A stretch of DNA of 64,000 nt, from positions 2,402,372 to 2,466,371 of the forward strand of contig MU004235.1 of NCBI GenBank assembly GCA_010405405.1, written 5' to 3'. Of the stretch, positions 46,030-57,499 are shown in pieces (position 1 is the stretch's first letter; each line of letters begins with the position of its first letter). This DNA comes from Microthyrium microscopicum. Lineage: Eukaryota; Ascomycota; Dothideomycetes; Microthyriales; Microthyriaceae. Below the pieces are notes generated by a model that was given only the letters and a program-made list of their open reading frames with translations, was not told where the DNA came from and searched no databases. The position numbers were made by a program, and so were the translations under genes.

Positions 46030-47920
46030 TACTTTATTAATTTAATTTAAATAAATTATTAGAATCCCTTCGCTAAGGCTTAGAGATTATATTTATAAAT
46101 TTTTAATAAGACGCCTGTACGTACTATAGTATTATTATAGCTAGAAGTATAGTAGAACTAAATAACTAAAATATAGAAGAATAAGACTCTAATTTTAAGA
46201 ACTATAAGAGCTTACTTAATAGTAGCCCTTTAAAACTACTTAATATAGTTAACGTAGTAGGGATGTTTCTATCTAGAATGTAAAAAGGTATATAAAAAGG
46301 ATTAGAAATAATTATTTTAAAACAAGTCCTCTATAATACTATAAAGGAACTTATTAAGCTAAAGGACTATATCCTCTACTAAGAGGAAGAGCCTCTAGTA
46401 GCTAAATACTCTACCTCTAAACTTACCTTTCTTAAAACTATTTTTAATTAGCTTAATAAGATTAAAGTAATAGTTTAACGTCGTCCTACTATACTAGCTC
46501 TAAAGCTATACTCCTAGGTAGTAATTACCTCCTATACTAAACTATATATAAGTAAACTAAAAAGTTATTCTATTATCTTACGACCTAAAGTAAAATAATA
46601 TATAGGGACTCCTTTAGAGGTCCTTAAGGAACTTAAAAAGATATTTATAAGTACTATAAGTATACGTCCTCTATAGAGTAATAATCTTTAAGTTGTCTTT
46701 AAAGACGCTAAATAGAAAAATTAGGCTTAGTATCTAACTATTAAAGGTATATAGGTGTTCTAGTAGGATTATCCTATTAAAGTAGCTAGTATACTCTTAA
46801 AGAGTATTAGTAATAGGGTTTATTATAGTAAAGGAGTAGATAATTATAACTTAGGGTTTATTAAGGCTCTAAATAAGAATAACTAGTACGTTTCTACTAT
46901 TACTAGGGTAAGCTAAATTTATAATAATAAGACGTTAATCTTAGAAAAGAAGAGATTATCCTTTATTATATATCTCCCTATAGAGAGTCTCTAAGAGACT
47001 ACTATAGCTTAAGGGCTAATAATTAAAGGCATATAGTATAGTTATAAACTCTAGGCTATAATACTAGCTAGTACTTACTATTACTAGTATAGTACTTAAG
47101 GATATATATAGTCTTTCTATTTAGTAGAAGCTTACTATAAATACTATATAGGTAAGTATAATATATAGGATTATAAAATAAAAGGTAAAAATAAATAGTA
47201 CTTAAATTATAGTTATAAATATAACTATTAGAATAAATTCTATAGTATTTATAAAAGTATTACTTTAGTAGTAGACGCTCTCTAGGCAACCCTATTTAAA
47301 TATACTATTAACTTATAGAATAGTGTAGCTTAATAGGATTATAGTAATATAAACCTACTACTAAAGGATAAATATATACTTATTACTATACTAAAAGCTA
47401 GCCCTATAAAAGGCCTTAGAAGGCTTCTAGCCTTAGCTATAATAGAATCTACTCTAGGATAGTAATTCCTTAGCTTTATACTTACTTGTCTAGGACCTTT
47501 AGGTATAGCTATACCTATAGTAGCGTTAGGAGGAAAGATTACTATAGCTATTTTAGTAAGTATCTATAAGGCTATTAAAGTAGTTCTAGTAACTCTAGTA
47601 GAGTTTAAGGAAGTAGATAAAGAAGTCTAGATAGAGTTAAATAGGTAGAAAGAAGATTAAATAAAGTAGAAGCGTTTTATAGAATAGCCTATTAATAGCT
47701 ATAAAGTTAACGTTCTATAATAAATAAATAGACGCTAGAGCGCTTATAGCGTCCTACTAGGGTAAATAGTATAGTTTTATTCCCTTAAGGATTTCTACTA
47801 TAAATAGTTAGTATAGTCTGCATACGCCTATTAGAGTAGCGTATTTAGAACCTCTATAGGGACTAAACGAACTAGATAATAAAGAGATTTATATATATAT
47901 ACTACTTTAATTTTTTATTA
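46030..47920. mobile_element. Nested insertion inside the retrotransposon RNase H region
   Basis: The gypsy reading breaks after LIKPSLAP near 46020 and resumes at SNTKT*VKTNTLD near 47935, although these are adjacent in the family (..P.FDPDTETWIETDASD). The 1.9 kb between them is somewhat less AT-rich and carries no gypsy motif. A word like TACTACTTTA occurs at both edges and could be a target duplication. One plus-strand stretch (about 47395-47590) reads open-like and hydrophobic, but no family is recognised. Boundaries are good to some tens of bases. Confidence 0.6.
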
Positions 47921-50552
47921 CTTTAACTCTAATACTAAGACTTAAGTTAAAACTAATACTTTAGATTAGGTAGTAGTAGCTATTCTTTTATAAAAAAGTA
48001 TAAATAGTAAGCTTTACTTAGTAGCTTTTCTTTCTAAAAAGATAACTCTATTAGAATATAATTATAATATTTATAATAAAGAGCTTCTTATAATTATATA
48101 GGCATTTAAGAAATAGAAACTTAAATTATTTTTAACTTTTAACTCTATATAAGTTTTTACTAACTATCTTAACTTATATACTTTTATATTAACTAAAAAG
48201 CTATTTTGCTATTAAGCTTAATAAATAGAATTCTTCTCTTAGTTTTAGTTTAAGATTAAATATTATAATAGTCTCTCTAACGTAAAAGTAGATATACTAA
48301 CTTAGAAATTATAGAATTTTCTAAAATCTAATAATAATTTATAGATTACTTAATAAATATAACTAATCTTTTCTCTTTATAACTTTAATACTTACTATAA
48401 GATATCTTACTCTTATAATACCTAATATACTATTAAGATTACTATTCTTTTTATTAATAGTAAATAATCTATAATAATTAAACTTACTATAATTATTACT
48501 AATAAAGTTAATATACTAACTATAGAAGGTAAGCTAATTAATTAACTAACTATAGAAAGTTCTACTCTAATTCTAGATAAGCTAATTAATTATCTTAGGA
48601 TAAATAGTACGCTAGCTAACCTAGAGATATTATAGAAAGATATTATTAAAGCTAGCTAATTAAATAAGCTTATCTAAGTAATTTATAACTTTAAGGTAGT
48701 ATAATTATATTACCTACTATATAGTACTCTAAAGAAGGATTTAATTAAACTTAGAGACTATTAAGTACTTACTAATAGTATTATTTAATATAGATAACAA
48801 CTCCTTATTCTTCTTATAAAATATTTTTAATATTATACTATTATATATATATATAATTATAAAGTTATAGGTTATAGTAGTATAGCTTCTACGTACTAGT
48901 ACCTTTACTAATTTTACTTCTAGCCTTATATAGCTAAGGACGTAAAGTACTATATTAAAATATATAAGTATATATTCTTTAAACTAGTTAAGTAAAAGAA
49001 GTAGAGTCTTTTTTACTTATTTCTATTACTTAATTACGCTTAGTTTAATATTTTTATTAACTTTATAGTTACCTTACTATCCTATATTTACTTTAGGACT
49101 ATTTATTACTATATTATAATTATTATAAATAAGCTAATATATACTTAATAGTTTATTCTTCTTTTTAACTTAAGTATATAGATAATAGTTCTTACGTTCC
49201 TTAATTAAATATAGAAGTATATAGGATAGCCTAATTCTATTTTCTTTAATTATAGTTTATAATTTATATTTATATTTTAGTAATATTTCTATAAGCGTAT
49301 TAGTATTATTATTTACTTAACTATTACTTAGTATCTATAGAGTAATAGTATTATAGAAATATTAATTATAGTACTAAAAGCTTATCTTAGATGCTTCGTT
49401 AATTAGTAATAAAATAATTAGGTAGAACTACTATTATTTATTAAATTTAAAGCTAACTATATTATTTATACTTCTACTAAGATAAGTTTTTTTTACGTAC
49501 TTAATAGTTATTTTTCTTAATTAGAATTAGAACTAATACCTTTAAAAGCTTTCTTAGGAACTAAGCTAACCTAAACTAAATAATAGCTTACTAACTAGTA
49601 TCTTTATACTTATACTAATCTTTATAAATATTTCTATAAATAGATTTTATAGTCTATTACCTTTATAGAAAAGTAAGCTAATAAGACTTATTAACTAGTA
49701 CTAGACTTTAAACTAGGCAATTAAGTATAACTTAATACTTACTATTATAAATTTCTCTAACTATTAAAGTTCTTTAATAATAAATTTACTAAACTTTTTA
49801 AAATTATTAAAAAGATTAATATTCTTACCTATAAGCTAGAATTACTAGAGAAGATAAAAATCTACCTAGTCTTCTATACTTAGCTACTTTACTTTATCTC
49901 TAAATATATTATAGTATTTTAAGAATTTAATAATCTCTCCTTAATTATAAATATAAATAATAATATAGAATAAGAGTAAGTAGTTAACTATATTATTAAT
50001 AGTAAAATAGGTATTATAAAGAGCTTTAGTAAAAAGAAAGTCTTATAGTATAAAGTTTAGTTTATAGAATAAAATAACTAGAACTATAACTCTAACTAGT
50101 AACTATAGTTAGATCTTAACTCTTATTTAGAGCTAGTTACTAAATATTATAACTAAAACCCTAATAAACTTAGACTATATTCTATATTTATAGACTCTTA
50201 GAAGAAGAAGAAAGAGGAATATAATTTAGATAGAATTCTTCTAGAATAGTAAAAAGATACTACTATATATACCTTAATACTTAATTTATAAATTAGAGTA
50301 TTTTAAAAATATCTTAAGGTTTATTAATATTTCTTAATAGTTACTTTAGTAAGCTAAAGAGTAGTATAAGGAATAGGTATATATAGTAGTTATATATAAA
50401 GAAAGGTTATTATCTTTACTTTTATTACTTTTTATATTTTATATTTTATACCCTAAAAAGCGTTAGAATTATAGGACTATATAACTTAATTATAAATCTT
50501 ATTCTTTTATAAGTTTTTAGCTTAGAAGTACTAATCTTAAAGAGAGAAGTAT

Positions 50553-50754
50553 TATTATAAATCTACTACTATTAATTCTATTATAATATTATTAGTATCT
50601 TCTATTATATAATGCTAAAGGCTTAGCGCTTAAGAATTATCTAGTATAGCTTACTTATAACTATTCCTTATTTTTTCTCTTAGATTCTTTATATTAGTTT
50701 TCTTAAATTATATCTACTATTAGCTTACATCCTTACGCCTATAGGTTCCTAATA
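50553..50754 (+). repeat. Right LTR of the Ty3/gypsy element
   Basis: 202 bp, begins TATTATAAATCTAC and ends GTTCCTAATA. Preceded by the polypurine tract and followed by AATAT. Confidence 0.92.
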
Positions 50755-50759
50755 AATAT

Positions 50760-51318
50760 AAAGAAGTAAAGTACTTAGAATATTTTAAAATATACTAATC
50801 TTTAATAATATTATAATAAATAAGTTTAGTATAACGTTTAGTAAATAATATAAGTAGTAATCTTATTTTTACTAAATATAACTAATATAAAGAATTTATA
50901 AATATTTTTTTTAGCTTTTATAATTCTCTAGGTTTCTTTTATAATATATTATTAAAAAAGTATATAAAATTTTATATTTCTACTATATCTAGAATACGTA
51001 ATAAATAAGTTTAAAAGTATCTAAATAGTAGGTACTATTTTAGCTCGTATATATAATACTATTAATAGTACTACTATATATACGTACGTAGATTAGCGTG
51101 CGGCCTTAAAGGAAGTTATAATAGAGAGTAAAGCCGGAAACCTTATCTATATACTTTGCTCGAAAGTTAATTATTATAATATAGGCTCTTATAGTAGTAA
51201 GTTATATCCTTCGCCTCTAGTTACGACTATTAAGATGCTCTGCTATAGGTATTGATACCGCTTAATTGTCAAGAATTCACTACGGTAGAATTAGAACGAA
51301 TGCTAAGGTCAAAGATCT
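50760..51318. other. RIP-to-gene transition upstream of the second island
   Basis: AT-rich DNA without genes to about 51100, then increasingly normal composition up to the ankyrin gene's 3' end. No element identified. Confidence 0.55.
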
Positions 51319-54306
51319 TCAATCCGGAATCTTTGTACTTTGTAGTAGTGCATAAACATCAAGGTGGTTGTTCTTCAAAGCCAAATCTGCTGGTGTCCAT
51401 CCATGGTTATCTACCGTGTCAACGTCTATGTTGGTGAAGTCCACTAACAGCTCTAATGCCTCAAAGTTGCCGGCCTCTGCGGCATGGTGTAGGGGGGTTT
51501 TGAGCTCCAGATCTATCATATGCTCGGGGTGAAAAACGTCTGGCTGGGTGTGCATAGTCCACAGGGATGTTGCAACATTAGGAAGCAGTATTTTACTCTC
51601 AGTCTTCCGCGGGGCGTATCCAATTGTCAGTACGACATCAGCTGGCATTGACATTCGAACACTGGTCCACCCTATGGGGCCTTGTGAGGAGCCAGATGCT
51701 TGCTTCTCGCCATTGACAGTGTAAGCGTTTCCATTCACCGTGGAATTTCTGGTTTGTTCGTCATGTGTTGAAGCCAATATCCTCCATGGATTAGGCTCCT
51801 TAACGAAAATATGCGAAGGATTGAGCAGTACTCTCAGCGTCTTGACATCGCCGCTTGCAGCGGCTAAATGAAGCGCCGTCATTCCGGTCATATCAGGCTT
51901 GTTAATCTCCTCTACGAGCCGGTCTGCTCCTAACGCGTATAGGATGTTGGCTGTAAGGATGGAATTGCCGGCTTCACTGGCCTTCATCAATAAGGTTCGT
52001 CCTTCGCGATCCGCCAGATTCAAGTCTGCGCCGTGGTCTACCAAACACTGAAACATTTCCTCTTGCTCAAGGCTTTCCCTGATATTGTCCATTCTCCTGT
52101 GTGATTCATGACACCACTTCAATTGTCCTCTTACTCCGGAGAAAGCTGGTCGAGATTCATCACTTTCCACATCCTCGCGGCTCTGTGAGATGTTGTATTC
52201 TTGTAGCTTGACTGAACACATGTGGTGTAATGGGGTCATTCCGCTCACATCGAGTATGTTGGGATCAGCGCCATAATCGAGCAAGATGATAGTCAAATTT
52301 CGATCTTTCTTCCTGACTGCATGGTGCAAGGGTACTTGGCCGTTTTCTCCTTGAGCATTAACATCAAATATTCTACGATTGAGCAATAATTTCAAATCCT
52401 TTTGATAGTCACGCTCGTTTGGCCAGGTACCCCAAGTTTCAAATATGCGGTGGAGCAGTGAATCTGATCCGAATCTTATTGCTGCAGGATTCGCACCATT
52501 CCGTAGAAGATAGAAGATCATGAACGTATTATTCATATGGCGAGATTTCAGCCAAAAGTCTGCAGAGGAAGCAACCTCAAGGGCCGTGTCGAGCAATCGC
52601 TGTTGTTGACTCTTAGGAATCGTTCTGATCAACAGATCTAATATCATCTCACTCCAGATGCCTGACTCAGACTGCATTACCGCTGTTACGAGAGCGGGCG
52701 ATGACTGCCTTGCCATATCGTAAGCTGAAGCTCCGTGTTCCAGAAGAGATTGAACAACAGATGCTTTGAGGACCATTGGTATTGAATCTTTCTCCAATAT
52801 CTCTTGAAGGATTGTTTTGCCATCCCTCCCTTCGCCATCAGGTGACGCACCATGATTCAGTAAGAATTCGAACTTCTCTTCGCTGTTATCATCTAGCGAG
52901 CGAATGATCGGGGCCCAGCCATTTCTTCCTCCATTATTAGGATTTGCTTTGTGTAGCAACAGGAGCTCGATCGCATCGGTACCGGTATTCATGTAAGCCG
53001 CTGTGAACAACGCAGTCTGTCCTCCTGGACCTTCCGAATCAGGAGATATTCCACCGTCAAGAAGTAGCCGCAAAGTTATCAAGTTTGGTTGAAGTTTGTG
53101 CACTATTCTGTACAATGCTGGTGACTGGAACTTAGCCTGGCTTGAAATCGCTGTGTCACTTTCAATGTTCGACCGGCACAGTCCAAGCATGTGGCTGATA
53201 ATACCCTTTTGGCACAATTTACTTACTACTAGATGTGATAGAGCGTCGAATCCATCTATACTCTTTTGCAAGGGGTTAGCTCCCCCACAATACAAGATAT
53301 CCATCATTTCCATACAAATTGCTAAATCATGTTCTGAGTCTGATTTAGAGAGTTGACGGAACATAGGTGAGCAGACCAGCGTGACGAAAGTAGCTCTCTT
53401 CGAGTCCTCTCGACTGAGTGTTGGGCTATTCAAGCTGACACTCACTGGTCGACCAACAAAAAGTTGTGCAGATAGCTCTGTTAGTGACTCCGAGGGCATG
53501 GCGTACGCAATGGCCTTCGACAAGGCTGGCCATCGGAGCTTTTTGGTTGATAGGAAGGTGGCCTGGTCAATAGGAGCGCCGCCGTCAAGAAGGAATCTGG
53601 TGAGTTGGCGCCAGCACTTTGCAACAGCGAGCTCCAGTAGTTTGCGCGCCACCTCGGATTCCTCAAAAGGTATCAAAATAAGGTCAGTCTGTTGGATGAC
53701 GCTTTGAACCATGCTCTCTGTAGCTAGCTGCGATTTGCATAAAGAGTAGAGAAACTTCTCTCCGGGTGAAATCCAAGGTAGAGGCATCACAGGAGCGCCA
53801 TCCCGAAGTACAATATTGTCGTTTATGCTTGATTCAGTTAGATACAGCCTGAAGCTATCGCGCTCAAGAGCGTAATCCAACACTTCATGGATATAAGGCG
53901 GGAAGCTCTTGACATCAGGTGAAAAGGACAGGAAGCCAAGTGGAACTGTTTTTCTCCATTGGAATGTGGCAGCATTGTTCAAGATCCGGCGACCTGTCTG
54001 AAGAAACGAATCGGCAAAGCCCTTATGTAGTGATTGCTGCGATGAAGCAGGTATTTGACAGGACGTAGTTTGCACTGAAGGCTTCTGTTCGCTTAGAATC
54101 TCCTCTCCAAGACCACATAATGGACCTCGCTGAAGAATCAGGTCCAGGACTTCGCCGCTGTCATTGTTGATGGCAAGAGAGAGTGCTGTCTCCCCTCCAA
54201 AAAGTCCAGCATTAGGATCTGCCCCTTTGATCAGGAGATCCGCCACCTCTGAAGCACTGTTCTCTCGTACAGCTTCCAAAAGTTCAGTTTCGAAATGGAG
54301 TTGCAT
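51319..54306 (-). CDS. Large ankyrin-repeat protein
   Basis: 995 aa, intronless as read. It starts with an ankyrin-like repeat (LLEAVRENSASEVADLLIKGADPNAGLFGGETALSLAI), has further repeats through the middle (TALFTAAYMNTGTDAIELLLLHKANPNNGGRNGW, VPLHHAVRKKDRNLTIILLDYGADPNILDVSG) and ends with TPLHHAAEAGNFEALELLVDFTNIDVDTVDNHGWTPADLALKNNHLDVYALL. No kinase, NACHT, HET or membrane segment seen, so it is probably a cytosolic binding protein. It sits in a 4.6-kb island between two RIP blocks and is divergently transcribed from the gene at 54654 with 347 bp between the starts. The stop lies only about 80 bp from the edge of the AT-rich DNA, so a truncated 3' end is possible. Confidence 0.85.
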   Translation of the reverse strand: MQLHFETELLEAVRENSASEVADLLIKGADPNAGLFGGETALSLAINNDSGEVLDLILQRGPLCGLGEEILSEQKPSVQTTSCQIPASSQQSLHKGFADSFLQTGRRILNNAATFQWRKTVPLGFLSFSPDVKSFPPYIHEVLDYALERDSFRLYLTESSINDNIVLRDGAPVMPLPWISPGEKFLYSLCKSQLATESMVQSVIQQTDLILIPFEESEVARKLLELAVAKCWRQLTRFLLDGGAPIDQATFLSTKKLRWPALSKAIAYAMPSESLTELSAQLFVGRPVSVSLNSPTLSREDSKRATFVTLVCSPMFRQLSKSDSEHDLAICMEMMDILYCGGANPLQKSIDGFDALSHLVVSKLCQKGIISHMLGLCRSNIESDTAISSQAKFQSPALYRIVHKLQPNLITLRLLLDGGISPDSEGPGGQTALFTAAYMNTGTDAIELLLLHKANPNNGGRNGWAPIIRSLDDNSEEKFEFLLNHGASPDGEGRDGKTILQEILEKDSIPMVLKASVVQSLLEHGASAYDMARQSSPALVTAVMQSESGIWSEMILDLLIRTIPKSQQQRLLDTALEVASSADFWLKSRHMNNTFMIFYLLRNGANPAAIRFGSDSLLHRIFETWGTWPNERDYQKDLKLLLNRRIFDVNAQGENGQVPLHHAVRKKDRNLTIILLDYGADPNILDVSGMTPLHHMCSVKLQEYNISQSREDVESDESRPAFSGVRGQLKWCHESHRRMDNIRESLEQEEMFQCLVDHGADLNLADREGRTLLMKASEAGNSILTANILYALGADRLVEEINKPDMTGMTALHLAAASGDVKTLRVLLNPSHIFVKEPNPWRILASTHDEQTRNSTVNGNAYTVNGEKQASGSSQGPIGWTSVRMSMPADVVLTIGYAPRKTESKILLPNVATSLWTMHTQPDVFHPEHMIDLELKTPLHHAAEAGNFEALELLVDFTNIDVDTVDNHGWTPADLALKNNHLDVYALLQSTKIPD

Positions 54307-54653
54307 TGATTCGGTCAGGGTTATAGCATTTGGTATTCTCTATCTGGTAGGCAAGGTATCAACTCCGATTCAGATGAGCGATCACGTCGTGGTAAGGAGC
54401 CCTCTGGAGGGAAGCATGCGAGTATTGCCAGCCAAGGTGTATGATGAAGATGCATAGATGAAATGTCACCCGTGATATCTCATGCTTATCTAGGTACCTA
54501 GGTATGTGATTGGACGAAGCATTGAGGCTTTGGCCGCGTCATCAGTGATCACCAAACCGGTCAGTCTGCCACTGCCAAGACTGCTTCCAGCCTTCTACCT
54601 TCCTACAACTCAAAGGCAAGAATCTTCTAATTGTATATATATATCTTCTCATC
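54307..54653. promoter_or_regulatory. Divergent promoter of the ankyrin gene and the 54654 gene
   Basis: 347 bp between the two start codons. A TATATATATA run at 54634-54644 lies just upstream of the ATG at 54654 and could be its core promoter or part of the leader. TAGGTACCTAGGTA near 54490 is a short near-palindrome. Confidence 0.35.
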
Positions 54654-55838
54654 ATGCCCTCCGACCAAGTTCTCTCGTCACTATCTGCCTATCTGGCAGG
54701 AGTTGGGCTGCCTATTGCTCTAGCCGGGCTTGGCTTGACCGATCGTGGCGCGAATTTGCTCAACTCTGCCTCCCGCTGGTCCTTGACAACTTGGCGGCCA
54801 TCCCAGGGAAAATGCGAGAATAGACTCTGGGATCAGCTGGAAGACGGCCCGCTTCATAATTGTACTCAGCCTGTGCTGCAAGATATCTGCCACCGTAGAC
54901 CGCATGTACGAGGATCGCACTGCTGGGAATCCGGTCTTACTATGGTACTCAACCACTGGAAATTCGCTGCTTCTTCAACGTTTGTCGCAAAACCGAGGCC
55001 GCTACCTGTGCAAAAAGCATTTCTCCGCGTTGATTTCAACGTTATATTGGCATTCATATTCATGGCTGCCAGGCACGACAAGAATGATTATCCTGTCGCC
55101 GATCGCATGCAGAAGCGCACATTCTTACTGGTGGGCGCAACTTTAAACATCCAGCAGATTGCTGACGACGTTCTCGTTCTTCACCTGGAAGGATCTCTCG
55201 TCAACAATCTTACCAAAGATTATGCGGAGAGGTTGTTCAAGGGATACCCACCGTTGCGCAATGACCCGAAGGGAAACAGCGTCTTCAATGAACACGACGA
55301 AAAACGCGGGGGATGGATTATGGCTCTGGGTCTGCAAACCTCTTTCGTGGAAGAGGATACATTTCTTCCGGTATATACAGACTGTGTATACTACAAGGAT
55401 CGGCGCGGCCACGTTTTTTGGAGGTCCATGGATCGCGTCCGAAGCATTATTACGGACATTTGGGCACCTTCGTTCGCGGGCGATCCTATCGCTACAGAAC
55501 ATGTCAAACTAACAGTCAGGGCTTTAGAACACATTTATAAAGAGGAGACAGAGAGTGGAGTAAGCCCATTTCATGATGTTCCGTTGCCGAACATAACATT
55601 ATCGAATCATGACCAACTCAAGATCATTACACACTTCAATGGCCCGCCTCTAATTGCAGACAGCAAGCAACAGCAATTTCGCATGGACTGGGAGCCCTTG
55701 CTACAACATGTGTTGGTAGCTGCTGTGAAGGGTTCGATAAGATGTATAGCGTATTTTAAGAACTCCGGCCGTGAGTTGGAACACATTCTTCCTATAGAAA
55801 AATTGAGAACAGCAGACCTTTATCTCAGAGGATGCTAA
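54654..55838 (+). CDS. Hypothetical protein of unknown family, reading frame doubtful in the middle
   Basis: Continuous frame of 394 aa from MPSDQVLSSLSAYLAGVGLPIALAGLGLTD (hydrophobic N-terminal helix, no cleavable signal obvious). The C-terminal two thirds look well behaved: FNVILAFIFMAARHDKND, LLVGATLNIQQIADDVLVLHLEGSLVNNLTKDYAERLFKGYPPL and a long tail with repeated acidic/His residues. I do not recognise the family. Between about 54830 and 55030 the +1 frame is also open and reads more like protein (TVDRMYEDRTAGNPVLLWYSTTGNSLLLQRLSQNRG) than the annotated frame, and a one-base change near 55020 would link it to LRVDFNVILAF. The gene may therefore be frameshifted or carry an error. It pairs divergently with the ankyrin gene. 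Confidence 0.55.
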   Translation: MPSDQVLSSLSAYLAGVGLPIALAGLGLTDRGANLLNSASRWSLTTWRPSQGKCENRLWDQLEDGPLHNCTQPVLQDICHRRPHVRGSHCWESGLTMVLNHWKFAASSTFVAKPRPLPVQKAFLRVDFNVILAFIFMAARHDKNDYPVADRMQKRTFLLVGATLNIQQIADDVLVLHLEGSLVNNLTKDYAERLFKGYPPLRNDPKGNSVFNEHDEKRGGWIMALGLQTSFVEEDTFLPVYTDCVYYKDRRGHVFWRSMDRVRSIITDIWAPSFAGDPIATEHVKLTVRALEHIYKEETESGVSPFHDVPLPNITLSNHDQLKIITHFNGPPLIADSKQQQFRMDWEPLLQHVLVAAVKGSIRCIAYFKNSGRELEHILPIEKLRTADLYLRGC

Positions 55839-55964
55839 GCAGTATCTAGTAGCCTTGTGGGCTCTATTAGTATTTTACGTAGTCCGTAGTGCCCTCAAGG
55901 GAAGAGACTAGCCTCTTTATAACTTAATTAGTTAGCGGCCGCTGTTTAATTATATTTTATAGTT

Positions 55965-56115
55965 TTAAATGTCCTGCCAGACGGGCCTCCTTAAGCTAGA
56001 GAGACTAAGAGCTTAAATAAATCTTATCTTATCTTCTTAACTATACTTTAGCTCTTTGCTTTACTTTAAGGTCCTACTAGATAAGTCTTCTTAGGCTAGA
56101 GGAACTAAGCTAATT
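55965..56115. repeat. Two diverged direct repeats of about 45 bp at the block edge
   Basis: TCCTGCCAGACGGGCCTCC..TTAAGCTAGAG near 55972-56015 recurs as TCCTACTAGATAAGTCTTC..TTAGGCTAGAG near 56070-56110. Differences are mostly transitions, consistent with RIP. Origin unknown. Confidence 0.5.
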
Positions 56116-57499
56116 AACTTACTAAGCTTTTAAATATTATTTTTCTAAAAATTTAGTAGTTATATAATTTTTATTTTAAACTATATTTAATATTCTATTA
56201 GATTTTACTTTCTAACTATTTTCTATTTTTTATATTTATATATAATATTAGAGTAATATAAAAAAATAAAAATAAAAAAATAAATAATTAGAAGTAAGCT
56301 TTTAATAACTTTATAATAATATATTATATATAAATCTTATTTATTATCTTTTAGCTATACTAATAGGCTATATAGACGCTACTTTTACTTTTAGAAAAAC
56401 CCTTATAAAGAAACCTATAGTATTTCTTTAGTTATCTTTTAGTAGTCTTATTCTAGTATTATTATAATACCTTCTTAGTTTACTACTTCTAAATAAAAGG
56501 ACTTATATTATTTCTTTATAAACTATAAAGCCTACTAAAGAAATTCTAATTAGTAGATTAATATAGTAAGTAACTAGTAGTTACTAACTACTAAGAGCTT
56601 TATATAGCTTAAGTATACTATATATTATATAAATTCTATACTATATACTAAGATCTTAATCCTTAATATTATTCTTATTACTAGTTTCTCTTTTAAGACT
56701 TATTTATTACTTAATTACTTAAAGCTATAGCGTTCTCTAAAATAAATTAGATCTAGCTTTTTAGTATTTATTTCTATTTAGTATTACTTTATTATTAAGT
56801 TTTACTATTATAGTTTAATAAGTTTCTATTAATCTTTCTTTTCCTAGAAGCCTATAGCTATTATTCTTATATAGTTAACTTTCTATATAGTTTTATAATA
56901 AGTATATATAATATATATTCTTAAGTTTTTATAATTAATTTCTATCTTTAATAAGCTTTAATATTATAGCGTTTCTTAGCTATATTAAGCCTTTTTTTTT
57001 AATATTTATTAAGTAAGATACTTATAATATTCCTTAACTAAGTTTTTTCTATTAATCTATACTTTTTAATATTATATAATAAGCTACTAAATAGTAGTTT
57101 CTAAGTTTCTAATAGTCTATATAATCTACTTTTAGAATATAAAGTATCTTAAATCTATATAGTTTTAATTACTTCTTTCTCTCTAAGTTTTTATTATACT
57201 TTCTACTTTTTCTAAATCCTTTTCTAAAAGTAAGTCCTTTATAGGCTCCTCTTCCTTCTCTTCTTCTTACCTTTAAGTACCTAGTAAATATTCTATACTT
57301 ATAAATATTTTCTTTTTATTACTTTTAAAGAAAATAAAAACTACTTTATCTATAAATATTAAAAATTCTACTATATTTTTAAACATAAAATTAGCTAGTC
57401 TTATTCTAGCTTCTATTATAAGTCTTTTAGTATTCTTTTATATATAGTATTAACTATTATAATATAAACTATATATATCTTTAGTATAAGAATCTATTT

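Larger units (their letters stand above)
41512..50754 (+). mobile_element. Full-length, RIP-inactivated Ty3/gypsy LTR retrotransposon
   Basis: Two 202-bp LTRs (41512-41713, 50553-50754) flanked by the 5-bp duplication AATAT (41507-41511, 50755-50759). A purine run AAAGAGAGAAGTA precedes the right LTR as polypurine tract. Plus-strand relics follow in Ty3/gypsy order: a possible zinc-knuckle near 43865; protease near 44380-44440 (family DTGSS reads NISSS); RT at 45190-45620, including a YLDDVLI equivalent read as YLNNVLI at 45577-45597; RNase H (KELL..AF block near 48080); integrase (about 48840-49500). Domain order PR-RT-RH-IN places it in gypsy rather than copia. LTR differences are all transitions. 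The element is 9.2 kb because of a nested insertion. Not functional. Confidence 0.92.
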
